In this document: positions 27,335-36,520 of the stretch, piece after piece | How the letters are laid out: each line of letters opens with the position of its first letter | How positions within the stretch are numbered: the first letter of the stretch is position 1 | DNA from: Pedobacter sp. D749 | Lineage (GTDB): Bacteria > Bacteroidota > Bacteroidia > Sphingobacteriales > Sphingobacteriaceae | Direction: 5' to 3' | DNA length: 64,000 bases | Assembly: GCF_019317285.1 (NCBI RefSeq) | Contig: NZ_CP079218.1 | Span: 3,100,001 to 3,164,000 of the forward strand | Position numbers and translations under genes: made by a program | The notes under the pieces: generated by a model | What the model saw: the letters and a program-made list of their open reading frames with translations, nothing else | Databases searched by the model: none | Told to the model about the DNA's origin: nothing

Positions 27335-27958
27335 GACGATATAGGTTATTGAAAACCTGGTGGGTTTTCAGGGTTAACAATTTTAATACTTAATAAAAGC
27401 TTTTTTAAATTTGCTTAACCTTATACCATGGGGTTTATGATAAGGTTTCGTTCTGGAACTATATTAAAATGGCGTGGATTGCCTTATGTTTAATTAAATT
27501 TAAGCTTAATTTTTGAGTTTTGCAAGTTAATTTTTGGGAGTTAAATATTATTGCGCTAAAATCTAAGGGGCATTTTTTGGAAATCAGTTGCAGTAGTACT
27601 TGGGAAGATATACTCCTGCTCTTCACTTTATCCCGAAAAAATCGGGATGTTCGTTCCGATCAGGTTTAGGTGGCGCAGCCAGTAATACTATTTGGGGTTG
27701 CTGGGCGCAGCGAATTTGTTTTTAAAATGAATCTTATCTTGCATCATACAACCTTAAATAGCAGCACCAGCTTAATGGAGTTAAACCTGATTGAAGCGGT
27801 ACCGGCCAAGTGCTTAAAGCCTGCAGGCGTATAGCGTAAAGCAGGAAGAAAATTAAAATGAATTACTGCATATCCTTTTCAGAAAAAAATGATTAATGGT
27901 TTGCCCACAAAAAAAGTCCCAATTTTCACCGGGACTCTCCTATTTGGTTAATGATATT
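27335..27958. other. Gene-free region with two opposed R2 repeat copies
   Basis: No coding frame is convincing. Copy E1 (27612-27668, minus orientation: TTTATCCCGAAAAAATCGGGATG, then ATCAGGTTTA) and copy E2 (27781-27850, plus orientation: TAAACCTGATTGAAGCGG, then TAAAGCAGGAAG) face each other across about 110 bp. The last 50 bp hold the terminator of the cysteine desulfurase gene. Confidence 0.6.
27909..27937 (-). terminator. Terminator of the cysteine desulfurase gene
   Basis: On the minus strand AGTCCC pairs with GGGACT around a 10-nt loop, followed by six or more T residues (the A-run at 27909-27914). Confidence 0.75.
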
Positions 27959-29107
27959 TTATACTAAAGCATTCTGCTTCACTACCATTTTAACTTTTTC
28001 GATTACGTAATCCAAATCCTCTTTAGTGGTATATTTACTAAATGAAAAACGCACTGAAGGACGATTTGGATCGGCATTGATACCATTTAGCACATGTGAG
28101 CCAATGTTTGAACCTGAAGAACAGGCACTACCGCCTGAAGCGCAGATACCATTGATATCCAAATTGAACAATAACATATCGGCCATGTCCATTTCAGGGA
28201 AAGAAACATTTAATACCGTATATAAACTTTTATCGGCATCGGTTTCGCCATTAAAGCCAATACCTGGGATTTCAGCAATTAACTGTGTTTTTAGATAATC
28301 TTTTAGGCCTTGAATGTACGACTGATGATGATCCATTTCTGAATAAGCAATTTCTAAGGCTTTAGCTAAACCCACAATACCATATACATTTTCGGTACCG
28401 CCACGCATGTTGCGTTCCTGTGAGCCACCGTAAATCATTGGTGGGATTTTAATATTGCTGTTTACGTATAAAAAGCCAACGCCTTTTGGCCCGTGAAGTT
28501 TATGTGCAGCACACACAATAAAATGTGCTTTAAGCTCGCGTACGTTGTGTGGATAATGGCCCATAGTCTGAACGGTATCGGCATGGTAAATAGCATTGTA
28601 TTTCTCGCAGATATCGCCAACTTTAACCATATCGGTTAGTGTGCCCAATTCGTTATTGGCATGCATCAATGAAACGAAAGTACGCTCGTTATTTTGAAGC
28701 AGTTCTTCTAAATGGTTATAATCGATATTCCCTTTTTCATCAATATTAACGAAACTTAATTTATCGATCTCGCCATTTTTAAGCATCGTATTTAAGGTAT
28801 GCTCAACAGCATGGTGCTCTATTTTTGAAGTTATAGCATGTTTAATGCCATAAGCTGAAATTCCGCAACGGATAGCTGTATTATCGGCCTCTGTGCCTCC
28901 GGAAGTAAAAAATATCTCAGACGGAGATGCATTTAACAGACCTGAAACGGTTTTACGGGCTTTCTCCACGAGTGTTCTCACCTCACGGCCAAGTGCATGA
29001 ATGGCAGATGGGTTACCAAAGTAATTTTCCATCACGTTTGTCATTTCTGCGATTACTGCTGCATCTAAAGGCGTTGTGGCCGCATTATCTAAATAGACCC
29101 TTTTCAT
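27959..29107 (-). CDS. Cysteine desulfurase (NifS/IscS type)
   Basis: The 382-residue PLP enzyme begins V-Y-L-D-N-A-A-T-T-P. The Schiff-base lysine is in A-A-H-K-L-H-G-P-K-G (about residue 203). The active-site cysteine lies in S-G-S-A-C-S-S-G-S near residue 327, in the long loop of IscS/NifS group I proteins. It supplies sulfur for Fe-S clusters or thiolated tRNA. No iscU, iscA or suf genes are adjacent, so which pathway it serves is open. glmM lies upstream on the same strand. Confidence 0.94.
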   Translation of the reverse strand: MKRVYLDNAATTPLDAAVIAEMTNVMENYFGNPSAIHALGREVRTLVEKARKTVSGLLNASPSEIFFTSGGTEADNTAIRCGISAYGIKHAITSKIEHHAVEHTLNTMLKNGEIDKLSFVNIDEKGNIDYNHLEELLQNNERTFVSLMHANNELGTLTDMVKVGDICEKYNAIYHADTVQTMGHYPHNVRELKAHFIVCAAHKLHGPKGVGFLYVNSNIKIPPMIYGGSQERNMRGGTENVYGIVGLAKALEIAYSEMDHHQSYIQGLKDYLKTQLIAEIPGIGFNGETDADKSLYTVLNVSFPEMDMADMLLFNLDINGICASGGSACSSGSNIGSHVLNGINADPNRPSVRFSFSKYTTKEDLDYVIEKVKMVVKQNALV

Positions 29108-29237
29108 TTCTATGAATATTTAAAAGTTTTTTGTTGCAAAGATGCCTTGTTAAGGGCAAGCTCTGATTTAAATGCCCAAGGTTTAATCGTTATATTAAAC
29201 CCTGAACAGGTATGCTTGATCCTGAAACCTTAAAAGA

Positions 29238-30623
29238 TTAAAGGTGTAATATTTCTTTAATGTCAGAAATAATTTTGTTAGCCAAATTCTCGGCAATGGT
29301 TTCATTTTCTGCCTCACTGTAAATCCTGATGATCGGTTCCGTATTAGAGCGGCGCAAATGTACCCAGGTTTTATCAAATTCTATCTTCAAACCATCAATT
29401 GTACTATATGGCTGATTTTTATATTTCTCTTCTACCTGTTTCAATAAATTATCGATATCCATTTCTGGCGTAAGGGTAATCTTATTTTTAGAGATGTAGT
29501 ATTGAGGATAGCTGGCCCGAAGTACAGAAATAGATTTACCAAACTTAGCCAAATGTGTTAAAAATAAAGCAATACCCACCAAAGCATCTCTACCATAATG
29601 CGATTCAGGATAGATGATTCCACCATTACCTTCACCACCGATTATGGCATTTGTCTCTTTCATTTTGTTAACTACGTTTACCTCACCTACTGCCGATGCA
29701 TTGTATTCAGCACCTGCTTTTTCGGTTACATCGCGTAAAGCACGGGTTGATGAAAGATTGGAAACTGTGTTTCCAGGTGTATTTTTCAATACATAATCGG
29801 CAACAGCAACTAAGGTATATTCTTCGCCAAACATGCTGCCATCTTCGTTTACAAAACATAAACGGTCAACATCAGGGTCTACTACAATACCTAAATTTGC
29901 GTTCTGTTTCTGAACTTCTTTCGATATTTCAGTTAAGTTTTCAGGAAGTGGTTCAGGATTGTGCGGAAAATATCCGTCTGGTGTACAATATAATTCTACT
30001 ACCTTATTCACTCCCAAAGCTTTTAATAAAGCAGGAATAAAAATACCGCCGGTTGAATTTACACAATCGATTACTATTTTAAAATCAGCTTTTTTAATTG
30101 CCTCAACATCAACCAATGGTAAGGCTAAAACTTTATCGATGTGTTTTTGAAGATAAGTATCGTTTTTTATTACTTTACCTAGTTTATCTACCTCAGCGAA
30201 GTCAAAATCAGCACTTTCTGCTAAATCTAAAACTTCTTTGCCATCTGCATCGCTAATAAATTCTCCACTGGCATTTAATAATTTTAAGGCATTCCATTGT
30301 TTTGGGTTATGGCTTGCGGTTAAAATGATTCCACCTCCTGCATTTTCGTCAGGCACCGCAACCTCTACCGTTGGCGTAGTAGATAAGCCTAAATCGATTA
30401 CCTCAATACCCAGGCCTTGTAGCGTTCCAATAACCAGATTATTCACCATCTCACCTGAAATACGCGCATCGCGGCCTAAAACTATTCTTTTATTGCCTGT
30501 TTTTTGTACCACCCAGCTACCGAAGGCAGCCGTAAATTTAACAATATCAAATGGCGTTAAGCCGTCTCCGGCCCTTCCACCGATGGTTCCCCGTATTCCT
30601 GAAATCGATTTTATTAAAGTCAC
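29238..30623 (-). CDS. glmM: Phosphoglucosamine mutase
   Basis: The GTG at 30621-30623 gives a protein of 461 residues starting V-T-L-I-K-S-I-S-G-I-R-G-T-I-G-G. This is the standard start of Bacteroidota GlmM, while the longer frame adds an unlikely leader. The catalytic phosphoserine is in T-A-S-H-N-P near residue 103. The magnesium loop is D-P-D-V-D-R near 245, and the sugar-binding loop G-E-G-N-G-G-I-I lies near 330. It converts glucosamine-6-phosphate to glucosamine-1-phosphate for peptidoglycan. A phosphomannomutase role cannot be ruled out by motif alone. Confidence 0.9.
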   Translation of the reverse strand: MTLIKSISGIRGTIGGRAGDGLTPFDIVKFTAAFGSWVVQKTGNKRIVLGRDARISGEMVNNLVIGTLQGLGIEVIDLGLSTTPTVEVAVPDENAGGGIILTASHNPKQWNALKLLNASGEFISDADGKEVLDLAESADFDFAEVDKLGKVIKNDTYLQKHIDKVLALPLVDVEAIKKADFKIVIDCVNSTGGIFIPALLKALGVNKVVELYCTPDGYFPHNPEPLPENLTEISKEVQKQNANLGIVVDPDVDRLCFVNEDGSMFGEEYTLVAVADYVLKNTPGNTVSNLSSTRALRDVTEKAGAEYNASAVGEVNVVNKMKETNAIIGGEGNGGIIYPESHYGRDALVGIALFLTHLAKFGKSISVLRASYPQYYISKNKITLTPEMDIDNLLKQVEEKYKNQPYSTIDGLKIEFDKTWVHLRRSNTEPIIRIYSEAENETIAENLANKIISDIKEILHL

Positions 30624-30997
30624 TGTATATAATTTGATGAGGCTCAAAAATAAGAAAAAAAACAAGATAGCTGCTATTTTACCCAGCTTCTGCAAGTTAA
30701 TTTACATTGTTTTTATATCTATAAACACCATGTAATTAGTAGAGATAAGTTTCAATATCAAAATCAAAGATATGTTCTATTTTGAGTTCTTTTTAAAAAA
30801 CAGGCATCTTATCAACCGGTGTATTAAAACCTTAATAATTTATTACATCAGGTACATCTGCGATTCAATCTCCGCAAAGCACAACCGCTGGCTTATTAAT
30901 TTCTATGCAATAATGTTGCATAAAACACCACTCGAAACTTTACTAGCGATTGTAAAACCTTATATTTGCATCTTTTTAAGATACAAACGGCTTTTAT
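30624..30997. other. Divergent promoter region with palindrome
   Basis: This gap separates glmM (minus) from the methyltransferase (plus). It holds a perfect inverted repeat TATGCAA-TAATG-TTGCATA at 30904-30922 and a TATATTTG box at 30961-30968. Other open frames here are short and not protein-like. Confidence 0.55.
30961..30968 (+). promoter_or_regulatory. -7 box of the methyltransferase operon
   Basis: TATATTTG fully matches the TAnnTTTG consensus and lies 29 bp before the ATG of the methyltransferase gene. The palindrome at 30904-30922 lies 38 bp upstream and could be an operator. Confidence 0.55.
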
Positions 30998-31729
30998 ATG
31001 CAGCGCAAGTGGTTTCAATATTGGTTTAATTCGCCATATTATCATATTCTTTACCAACAACGAAATGATGCTGAAGCTGAATTCTTCATAGATAAACTCA
31101 CGGATTACCTTCATCCAAAAGCCGGTGCTAAAATGCTCGATATTGCCTGTGGAAAAGGCCGGCATTCTATTTATCTGAATAAAAAAGGCTTTGATGTTAC
31201 AGGAATAGATTTATCAGAACAAAGCATAAAATATGCCAAGCAATTCGAAAACAGCAAATTACACTTCCTTGTTCACGATATGCGGAGGCTTTTTTACATC
31301 AATTATTTTGATGTAGCTTTAAACTTGTTTACCAGTTTTGGTTATTTTGATACAGAAAAAGACCACGTAAATGCGCTTAAAACTTTTCGTAAATGTTTAA
31401 CCGCAGATGGGATTTTGGTGCTTGATTATTTTAACACGGAGAAGATTATCCGCAATTTAAATTCCTGTGAAACAAAATCATTAGATGGTATCACTTTTCA
31501 CATTACCAAAAATGTTATCGATGGGAAAATTATTAAAAAGATAAATTTCGAAGACAAGCAAAAAGTGTATCATTTCGAAGAGCGGGTACAGGCATTTAGC
31601 TTTGAAGATTTCGAACGGATGTTGAGCAAAGCGGGGATGGTTATCGAAAAGATGTTTGGCAATTATGACTTAGCTGATTTTGACGAAAACAACTCAGACC
31701 GATTAATTTTAATCTGTAAAAAAGCATGA
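30998..31729 (+). CDS. Class I SAM-dependent methyltransferase
   Basis: The 243-residue protein has the SAM-binding motif I, M-L-D-I-A-C-G-K-G-R-H-S (about residues 46-57), followed by G-F-D-V-T-G-I-D-L-S for the acidic ribose contact. It then has H-D-M-R and a D-V-A-L-N-L-F-T-S-F-G-Y-F motif IV region. These define the Rossmann-like methyltransferase family. The acceptor substrate is not apparent. It overlaps the next gene by 4 bp, so the two genes are translationally coupled. Confidence 0.92.
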   Translation: MQRKWFQYWFNSPYYHILYQQRNDAEAEFFIDKLTDYLHPKAGAKMLDIACGKGRHSIYLNKKGFDVTGIDLSEQSIKYAKQFENSKLHFLVHDMRRLFYINYFDVALNLFTSFGYFDTEKDHVNALKTFRKCLTADGILVLDYFNTEKIIRNLNSCETKSLDGITFHITKNVIDGKIIKKINFEDKQKVYHFEERVQAFSFEDFERMLSKAGMVIEKMFGNYDLADFDENNSDRLILICKKA

Positions 31730-32289
31730 TAGAAAGCATACAGCAATTTGATGTAGAATTGTTCTTGAAAATCCACCGCGGACTTTCAAACGGCTTTTTT
31801 GATTGGCTGATGCCTTTAATGCGCAACCGTTTTTTCTGGTCGCCACTTTACCTTTTTATTGTTGTTTTTTGCATCAGGCAATACAAAAAACAAGGTTATT
31901 ATATCATTGGAATGGCGTTATTTACCTTTGCCATGGGTGATTTAATTGCCTCCAGGGTTATAAAGCCCTGGGTATCACGTGTGAGGCCTTGCAATGATTT
32001 AAGTTTATCAAACGACATTATCCATCGCGTACCTTGTGGAAGTGGTTTAAGTTTCCCATCGGCTCACGCTACCAATCATTTTGCTATAGCTGTTTTTTTA
32101 ATCTGCATTTTTTACAGCAGATGGAAACCTATTTTACCTATTGGCCTGATTTGGGCGTTTATTATCAGTTTTGCTCAGGTATATGTTGGCGTTCATTACC
32201 CTGTCGATGTAACAACCGGCGCCTTATTAGGAATCACAATTGGCATGATTTGTTCGAAAATATTTAAAAAATTACAACCTGATTTTTAA
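31726..32289 (+). CDS. PAP2-family membrane phosphatase
   Basis: The 187-residue membrane protein has all three PAP2 motifs. They are K-P-W-V-S-R-V-R-P (about 86-94), F-P-S-A-H-A-T-N-H with the catalytic His (about 117-125), and V-G-V-H-Y-P-V-D-V-T-T-G (about 160-171). It probably removes phosphate from a lipid such as undecaprenyl or phosphatidylglycerol phosphate, on the periplasmic side. It starts within the ATGA overlap with the methyltransferase gene and is 3 bp from the transporter gene. Confidence 0.93.
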   Translation: MIESIQQFDVELFLKIHRGLSNGFFDWLMPLMRNRFFWSPLYLFIVVFCIRQYKKQGYYIIGMALFTFAMGDLIASRVIKPWVSRVRPCNDLSLSNDIIHRVPCGSGLSFPSAHATNHFAIAVFLICIFYSRWKPILPIGLIWAFIISFAQVYVGVHYPVDVTTGALLGITIGMICSKIFKKLQPDF

Positions 32290-32292
32290 CCT

Positions 32293-33009
32293 ATGGAAAT
32301 CTGGAAACTCTGCGTACTCTTTTTCTGTGCCTTTTTAGGCGGAACGGCTATCTTTTTGGTTAAAAGTGATAAATCTAAATTACTTAAACTGATTTTATCT
32401 TTCAGTGGCGCCTATTTATTTGCCATTACGGTTTTACATTTAATTCCAGATGCCTACAGCGGACCTGATAAAACTGAAATTGGTATATTCATACTGATTG
32501 GTTTCCTTTTGCAGATCTTCTTAGAGCAATTTTCAGAAGGTGTAGAACATGGCCATATCCATAAACATCATGACGGGCATGTTTTCCCTTTCGGGATTAT
32601 GATCAGTTTGTGTTTACATGCCTTTTTAGAAGGGATGCCGCTGGCAAAAGAGCAGCATAATGAATTGATTTTTGGTATTTCGCTACACCATATTCCTGCA
32701 GCATTTGCATTGGCGAGTATATTAATGCAAAACCATTATAAGAAAGGCAGCATTGTATTTTACCTGATTGTTTTTGCGATTATGGCACCCCTTGGCTTTT
32801 ATGTAAGCGTTGGTTTAAGTAACGGTACTATTGGTGGCCTTGATGCTTATTTCAATAAAATTATGGGCATTGTGATTGGTATTTTCTTACACATTTCTAC
32901 CACCATCTTATTTGAATCGAGTGCCGATCATAAAATCAATACCCGCAAAATGATTGCCGTTTTATTGGGCATTGGTGTAGCATTGATTGGTTTCTTTGCC
33001 GGACACTAA
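32293..33009 (+). CDS. ZIP family divalent metal transporter
   Basis: The 238-residue protein has about eight hydrophobic helices. A His-rich loop, H-G-H-I-H-K-H-H-D-G-H, lies between the third and fourth. The helix IV/V metal sites are C-L-H-A-F-L-E-G and S-L-H-H-I-P-A-A. These are ZIP-type features, so it probably imports zinc or a similar metal. It is third in the operon with the methyltransferase and the PAP2 phosphatase. A metal uptake regulator site is not evident. Confidence 0.92.
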   Translation: MEIWKLCVLFFCAFLGGTAIFLVKSDKSKLLKLILSFSGAYLFAITVLHLIPDAYSGPDKTEIGIFILIGFLLQIFLEQFSEGVEHGHIHKHHDGHVFPFGIMISLCLHAFLEGMPLAKEQHNELIFGISLHHIPAAFALASILMQNHYKKGSIVFYLIVFAIMAPLGFYVSVGLSNGTIGGLDAYFNKIMGIVIGIFLHISTTILFESSADHKINTRKMIAVLLGIGVALIGFFAGH

Positions 33010-33104
33010 TTCAGCTGGCAGTTTTCAGTTGGCAGTTTCCGATTAGACTATTTGTCAATTAACCGATTTGGACAGTTAATCAATTGACTAAGGAAATATC
33101 CGTG

Positions 33105-33160
33105 TTAAACGTTTAATCGTTTATACATTTAGCCTTTATGAAAAAACATCTGTAAATTCG
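33105..33160 (+). promoter_or_regulatory. Palindrome and -7-like box upstream of Uma2 gene 1
   Basis: The palindrome TTAAACGTTTAA (33105-33116), followed by TCGTTTA, lies 47 bp before the start codon. TAAATTCG (33153-33160), a near match to TAnnTTTG, ends only 3 bp before the ATG. The same arrangement is repeated in front of genes 2 and 3. Confidence 0.55.
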
Positions 33161-33163
33161 TAT

Positions 33164-33757
33164 ATGGATGAGATTGTAAATGAACCTGTTGTGGCCTATC
33201 AAAAAAGGCACTATACTGTTGAAGAATACCTGGAGATGGAAAAGGTATCAACAGAAAAACATGAATATTTTCAGGGAGAGATATTTACAATGTCTGGTGC
33301 TGGCGATAACCACAATGAGATTTTCAGTAATGTTTTTATAGAAATAGGCAACAAACTTAAAGGTAAGCCATGCAGACCCTATGGAATTGATAAACGAATG
33401 AATATTCCCGAAAATACATTATTCACCTATCCTGATATTTCCATTTATTGCAATGGTTTAACGCATAGTGATGTTGACGAAGACACCTCAATTTTACCAA
33501 CTGTAATCGTCGAAATCCTTTCGCCATCAACCCAAAATTACGATAGAGGCAAAAAGTTTATGCTTTATAAAGATATTCCTTCATTAAAAGAATATATTAT
33601 GATCGATTCGCAATCTATTTTGGTTGAAGCTTATTACATTGATCATGAGCAAAATTGGGTACTCAATAAACATGAAGAACTTACTGATGTGCTAAGTTTT
33701 GTTTCGATGGGGTTCGATGTAGCGCTAAGCGATATTTATTATTATGTTACCTTTTGA
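33164..33757 (+). CDS. Uma2 family endonuclease-like protein, copy 1
   Basis: The 197-residue protein is a Uma2/DUF820 member with a PD-(D/E)xK-type core. Its order is T-V-E-E-Y-L-E-M-E near residue 18, F-T-Y-P-D-I-S near 88, [10 protein letters not shown] near 116, and K-K-F-M-L-Y-K-D near 129. The later K-E-Y-I-M-I-D-S is typical of the fold. The expected acidic residues and the lysine are all present, so it looks active. Nuclease activity is inferred from the fold and the function is unknown. It is the first of three tandem copies. Confidence 0.9.
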   Translation: MDEIVNEPVVAYQKRHYTVEEYLEMEKVSTEKHEYFQGEIFTMSGAGDNHNEIFSNVFIEIGNKLKGKPCRPYGIDKRMNIPENTLFTYPDISIYCNGLTHSDVDEDTSILPTVIVEILSPSTQNYDRGKKFMLYKDIPSLKEYIMIDSQSILVEAYYIDHEQNWVLNKHEELTDVLSFVSMGFDVALSDIYYYVTF

Positions 33758-33831
33758 AATCGGAGATCTCAACTCTATTTGTTTTAATTATTAAAGCGCA
33801 AACCCAAACACCTGTTAAAACAAAAGCCGTT

Positions 33832-33887
33832 TTAAACGTTTAATCGTTTATATATTTAACCTTTTCAAAAAAACATCTGTAAATTCG
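33832..33887 (+). promoter_or_regulatory. Palindrome and -7-like box upstream of Uma2 gene 2
   Basis: TTAAACGTTTAA at 33832-33843 is followed by TCGTTTA. TAAATTCG at 33880-33887 ends 3 bp before the ATG. The layout is identical to copy 1, including 47 bp from the palindrome to the start codon. Confidence 0.55.
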
Positions 33888-33890
33888 TAT

Positions 33891-34484
33891 ATGGATGAGA
33901 TTGTAAATGAACCTGTTGTAGCCTATCAAAAAAGGCATTACACTGTTGAAGAATACCTGGAGATGGAAAAAGCATCAACAGAAAAGCATGAATATTTTCT
34001 GGGAGAGATATTCGCCATGTCTGGTGCTGGCTTTAACCATAATCTTATCTTTTCAAATGTTTTCGGGGTTCTTGCTCATAAACTAAAAGGATCTAAATGT
34101 ATTCCGTTTGGCAGCGATATGAGAATGAATGTCCCAGAAAATACGCTATTTACTTATCCTGATATTTCCATTTATTGCAACGAAATTAAACATTTAAATG
34201 AAGATGAAGACACTATTTTGCAGCCAACTGTCATCATCGAAATCCTTTCGCCTTCAACCAAAAATTATGATAAAGGCAAGAAGTTTAACCTCTATAAAGA
34301 TATTCCTTCGTTAAAAGAATACATCATGATCGATTCGGAATCGGTCTCGGTAGAGGCTTATTATATCGATGAAGAAAAGAATTGGGTGCTCAATCAACAG
34401 AAAGAGCTTTCTGAGGCATTAACCTTTGTTTCGATGGGGTTCAATGTAGCGCTAAATGATATTTATTATTATGTTACCTTTTGA
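33891..34484 (+). CDS. Uma2 family endonuclease-like protein, copy 2
   Basis: This 197-residue protein is a close paralogue of copy 1. The first 33 residues differ by one substitution (V to A), while the middle, residues 50-75, has drifted more. The core residues in [16 protein letters not shown] and K-K-F-N-L-Y-K-D remain. The intergenic DNA before it, including the phrase TTTTAATTATTAAAGCGCAA, is also duplicated. The gene therefore arose by tandem duplication of a unit of about 726 bp. Confidence 0.9.
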   Translation: MDEIVNEPVVAYQKRHYTVEEYLEMEKASTEKHEYFLGEIFAMSGAGFNHNLIFSNVFGVLAHKLKGSKCIPFGSDMRMNVPENTLFTYPDISIYCNEIKHLNEDEDTILQPTVIIEILSPSTKNYDKGKKFNLYKDIPSLKEYIMIDSESVSVEAYYIDEEKNWVLNQQKELSEALTFVSMGFNVALNDIYYYVTF

Positions 34485-34557
34485 AATCGGAGAGCTTAAC
34501 CCTATTTGTTTTAATTATTAAAGCGCAAGCCGAACACCTGTTAAAACAAAAGCCGTT

Positions 34558-34612
34558 TTAAACGTTTAATCGTTTATTTATTATATGTTCAATTATAATT
34601 CAGGTAAATTAG
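34558..34612 (+). promoter_or_regulatory. Palindrome and -7-like box upstream of Uma2 gene 3
   Basis: TTAAACGTTTAA at 34558-34569 and TAAATTAG at 34605-34612 keep the same layout, with 46 bp from the palindrome to the ATG. The DNA between them has diverged from copies 1 and 2, which makes the retained palindrome more telling. Confidence 0.55.
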
Positions 34613-34615
34613 TAT

Positions 34616-35221
34616 ATGGAAAATATTGTAGATGAACCAGCAGTAGCCTATCAAAAAAGGCGTTATACTGTTGAAGAATATCTGGAGATGGAAAAAGAAG
34701 CGACAGTTAAACATGAATATTACCAAGGTGAGATATTTGCGATGTCTGGAGCCGGAGATAATCATAATTGGCTGTTTTCTAATATTTTTTTAGCAGTTGG
34801 CGGCAAATTAAAAGGGAAGTCATGCCACATTTTTGGAAGTGATAAGCGGATGAACATTCCCGAGAATAGCTTATTCACCTATCCGGATATTTCTATCTAC
34901 TGTAACGATATAAAACATATTGATATTGATGAAGACACCTCAATTTTACCAACAGTAATCGTCGAAATCCTTTCGCCTTCGACAAAAAATTACGATAGAG
35001 GCAAAAAGTTTATGCTGTATAAAGATATTCCTTCGTTAAAAGAATACATTATGATCGATTCAGAATCGGTTTGGATCCAGGCCTTTTATATTGATGATGA
35101 AAATAACTGGAAACTTAACGAGCACAAGGAGATTTCTGATACCCTAACCCTAATTTCAATGGGATTTGAAGTGGCTTTAAGCGATATTTATGATCACGTT
35201 CGCCTTAATAAGGATAAATGA
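34616..35221 (+). CDS. Uma2 family endonuclease-like protein, copy 3
   Basis: At 201 residues this is the longest and most divergent copy, with a slightly different N-terminus (M-E-N-I-V-D-E-P) and C-terminus. All core motifs remain: [25 protein letters not shown] and K-E-Y-I-M-I-D-S. That all three copies stay intact argues against simple decay. Its promoter region keeps the shared palindrome. Confidence 0.9.
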   Translation: MENIVDEPAVAYQKRRYTVEEYLEMEKEATVKHEYYQGEIFAMSGAGDNHNWLFSNIFLAVGGKLKGKSCHIFGSDKRMNIPENSLFTYPDISIYCNDIKHIDIDEDTSILPTVIVEILSPSTKNYDRGKKFMLYKDIPSLKEYIMIDSESVWIQAFYIDDENNWKLNEHKEISDTLTLISMGFEVALSDIYDHVRLNKDK

Positions 35222-35276
35222 GTTTGTAAACAAAAGCCGAGAATTGTAAACTAAAAACTGTCAACTACCTACCGTA

Positions 35277-35423
35277 CTACTTCTTTTCTTTCTTTTTGCC
35301 ATAAGCCCAAGGGCAGTGTTTGCACTTATTTTTACAGCAATAACCACGTTTTAAATGGTAGGCTTCAGTAAAAACCATCAGTCTATCTTCGTTAAAGTAA
35401 AAATCTTCGCCTTCTTTTAACAT
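35277..35423 (-). CDS. DUF5522-type small cysteine-rich protein
   Basis: A 48-codon minus-strand gene begins M-L-K-E-G-E-D-F-Y-F-N and continues M-V-F-T-E-A-Y-H-L-K-R-G-Y-C-C. It then reads C-K-H-C-P-W before a basic tail, K-K-K-E-K-K. The pattern with four cysteines and one histidine is that of DUF5522, a small putative metal-binding family common in Bacteroidota. It lies between the Uma2 cluster and the MBL gene, and its upstream region faces the MBL gene stop. Confidence 0.85.
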   Translation of the reverse strand: MLKEGEDFYFNEDRLMVFTEAYHLKRGYCCKNKCKHCPWAYGKKKEKK

Positions 35424-35527
35424 AATTATTGACTGAGAGAATCTTGAATGAGGGAATTATAATGATTGAATATTAAATGAGGGAATGTTTTTAATCGTTT
35501 TTCTTTATCGCCTCATTCAATCATTTT

Positions 35528-36472
35528 TTAACCATTGAGTATTTTAACTTCCAGTTTATTTCTAAAATAATCTTTAAGCTGTTTACCATCACCATGTAAA
35601 GTCCATACTTGTTTTGGTTTAACTTTTTCTATGGTTTCTAAAATTGCATCCCAATCGGCATGATCAGAAATATAAAGTGAAATCCCGTTTTGTTGCTGCA
35701 GGTTCTTCCATCCGGAAGCAAAGGCACGTACTACATTTATTGCCTTATGGTAACTGTGAAAAACCATCGGCGGCACAATATAAACCTGATGTTCCTGATT
35801 ATTTTTCATCACCTTTCTATCGTACATTTTGTAATTTCCTACTTTTATACCATAGTCCTCATAGATTTTAACAAAAGGCATAATACTGTGGTGAACCATA
35901 ATATTCTTCGTGGGGCAATACTCATTGAGCAATTGTATTATCCGCTGGCTTTTGCCCAATGCATAAGAACCAAGCATAATATTCGCGCTGGTTTCATTCA
36001 GCTTTTTAATTTCATCTACTGGTGAAGGATGTTTGGTTTCCGGATTAGCAAAGGTACTTTCTGTAATTAAAACATCTGCTTCTACAAATTCAAAAGGCTC
36101 ACAGCTATTGTCCGGTTCAATCTTATAATCACCTGTATAAAGATACTTTACCCCTTTGTATTCCATTAAAACCTGTGCAGAGCCCAAAATATGTCCGGCA
36201 GAATAAAAAGTAATCGTAACTTCTTTTATTTTGAAGGATTCATGATAACTTTTGGTGAAAAAATCAACCGCGGCAAATTTCCGGTAACGGTGTTTCATAA
36301 AAGTTGCAGTAGCAGCAGTACAATATACATTCTGGCTTCCACCAATGGCATGATCGCCATGGGCATGTGAAACCACCGCTTCATTTACCGGTTGTTGTGG
36401 ATCCAGGTAAAAATCGCCGTAAACACAGTATAAACCCGTTGGCGTAATGGCAATGAAGTCTTCTAAAATCAT
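35528..36472 (-). CDS. MBL-fold hydrolase, ligase-associated exonuclease-like
   Basis: The 314-residue protein has the MBL metal motif S-H-A-H-G-D-H-A-I-G-G (about residues 35-45). It also has H-I-L-G-S-A near 94, the Asp in L-Y-T-G-D-Y-K near 113, and a C-terminal S-D-H-A-D-W region. This plan, a beta-CASP-like hydrolase with A-G-H-I-L-G-S-A, matches the ligase-associated DNA exonuclease and RNA 3'-processing groups. No ATP-dependent ligase gene is adjacent here, so the name is tentative. It stands alone on the minus strand. Confidence 0.8.
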   Translation of the reverse strand: MILEDFIAITPTGLYCVYGDFYLDPQQPVNEAVVSHAHGDHAIGGSQNVYCTAATATFMKHRYRKFAAVDFFTKSYHESFKIKEVTITFYSAGHILGSAQVLMEYKGVKYLYTGDYKIEPDNSCEPFEFVEADVLITESTFANPETKHPSPVDEIKKLNETSANIMLGSYALGKSQRIIQLLNEYCPTKNIMVHHSIMPFVKIYEDYGIKVGNYKMYDRKVMKNNQEHQVYIVPPMVFHSYHKAINVVRAFASGWKNLQQQNGISLYISDHADWDAILETIEKVKPKQVWTLHGDGKQLKDYFRNKLEVKILNG

Positions 36473-36520
36473 TTATAAAGGTGAATAGAATTTAGGGGAT
36501 AATATGATTGGAGTAAATAC

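Noticed and set aside
30624..30695. Longer GlmM start
   Set aside because: The extension is a hydrophobic leader not expected for a cytoplasmic enzyme. The GTG at 30621-30623 gives the standard N-terminus.
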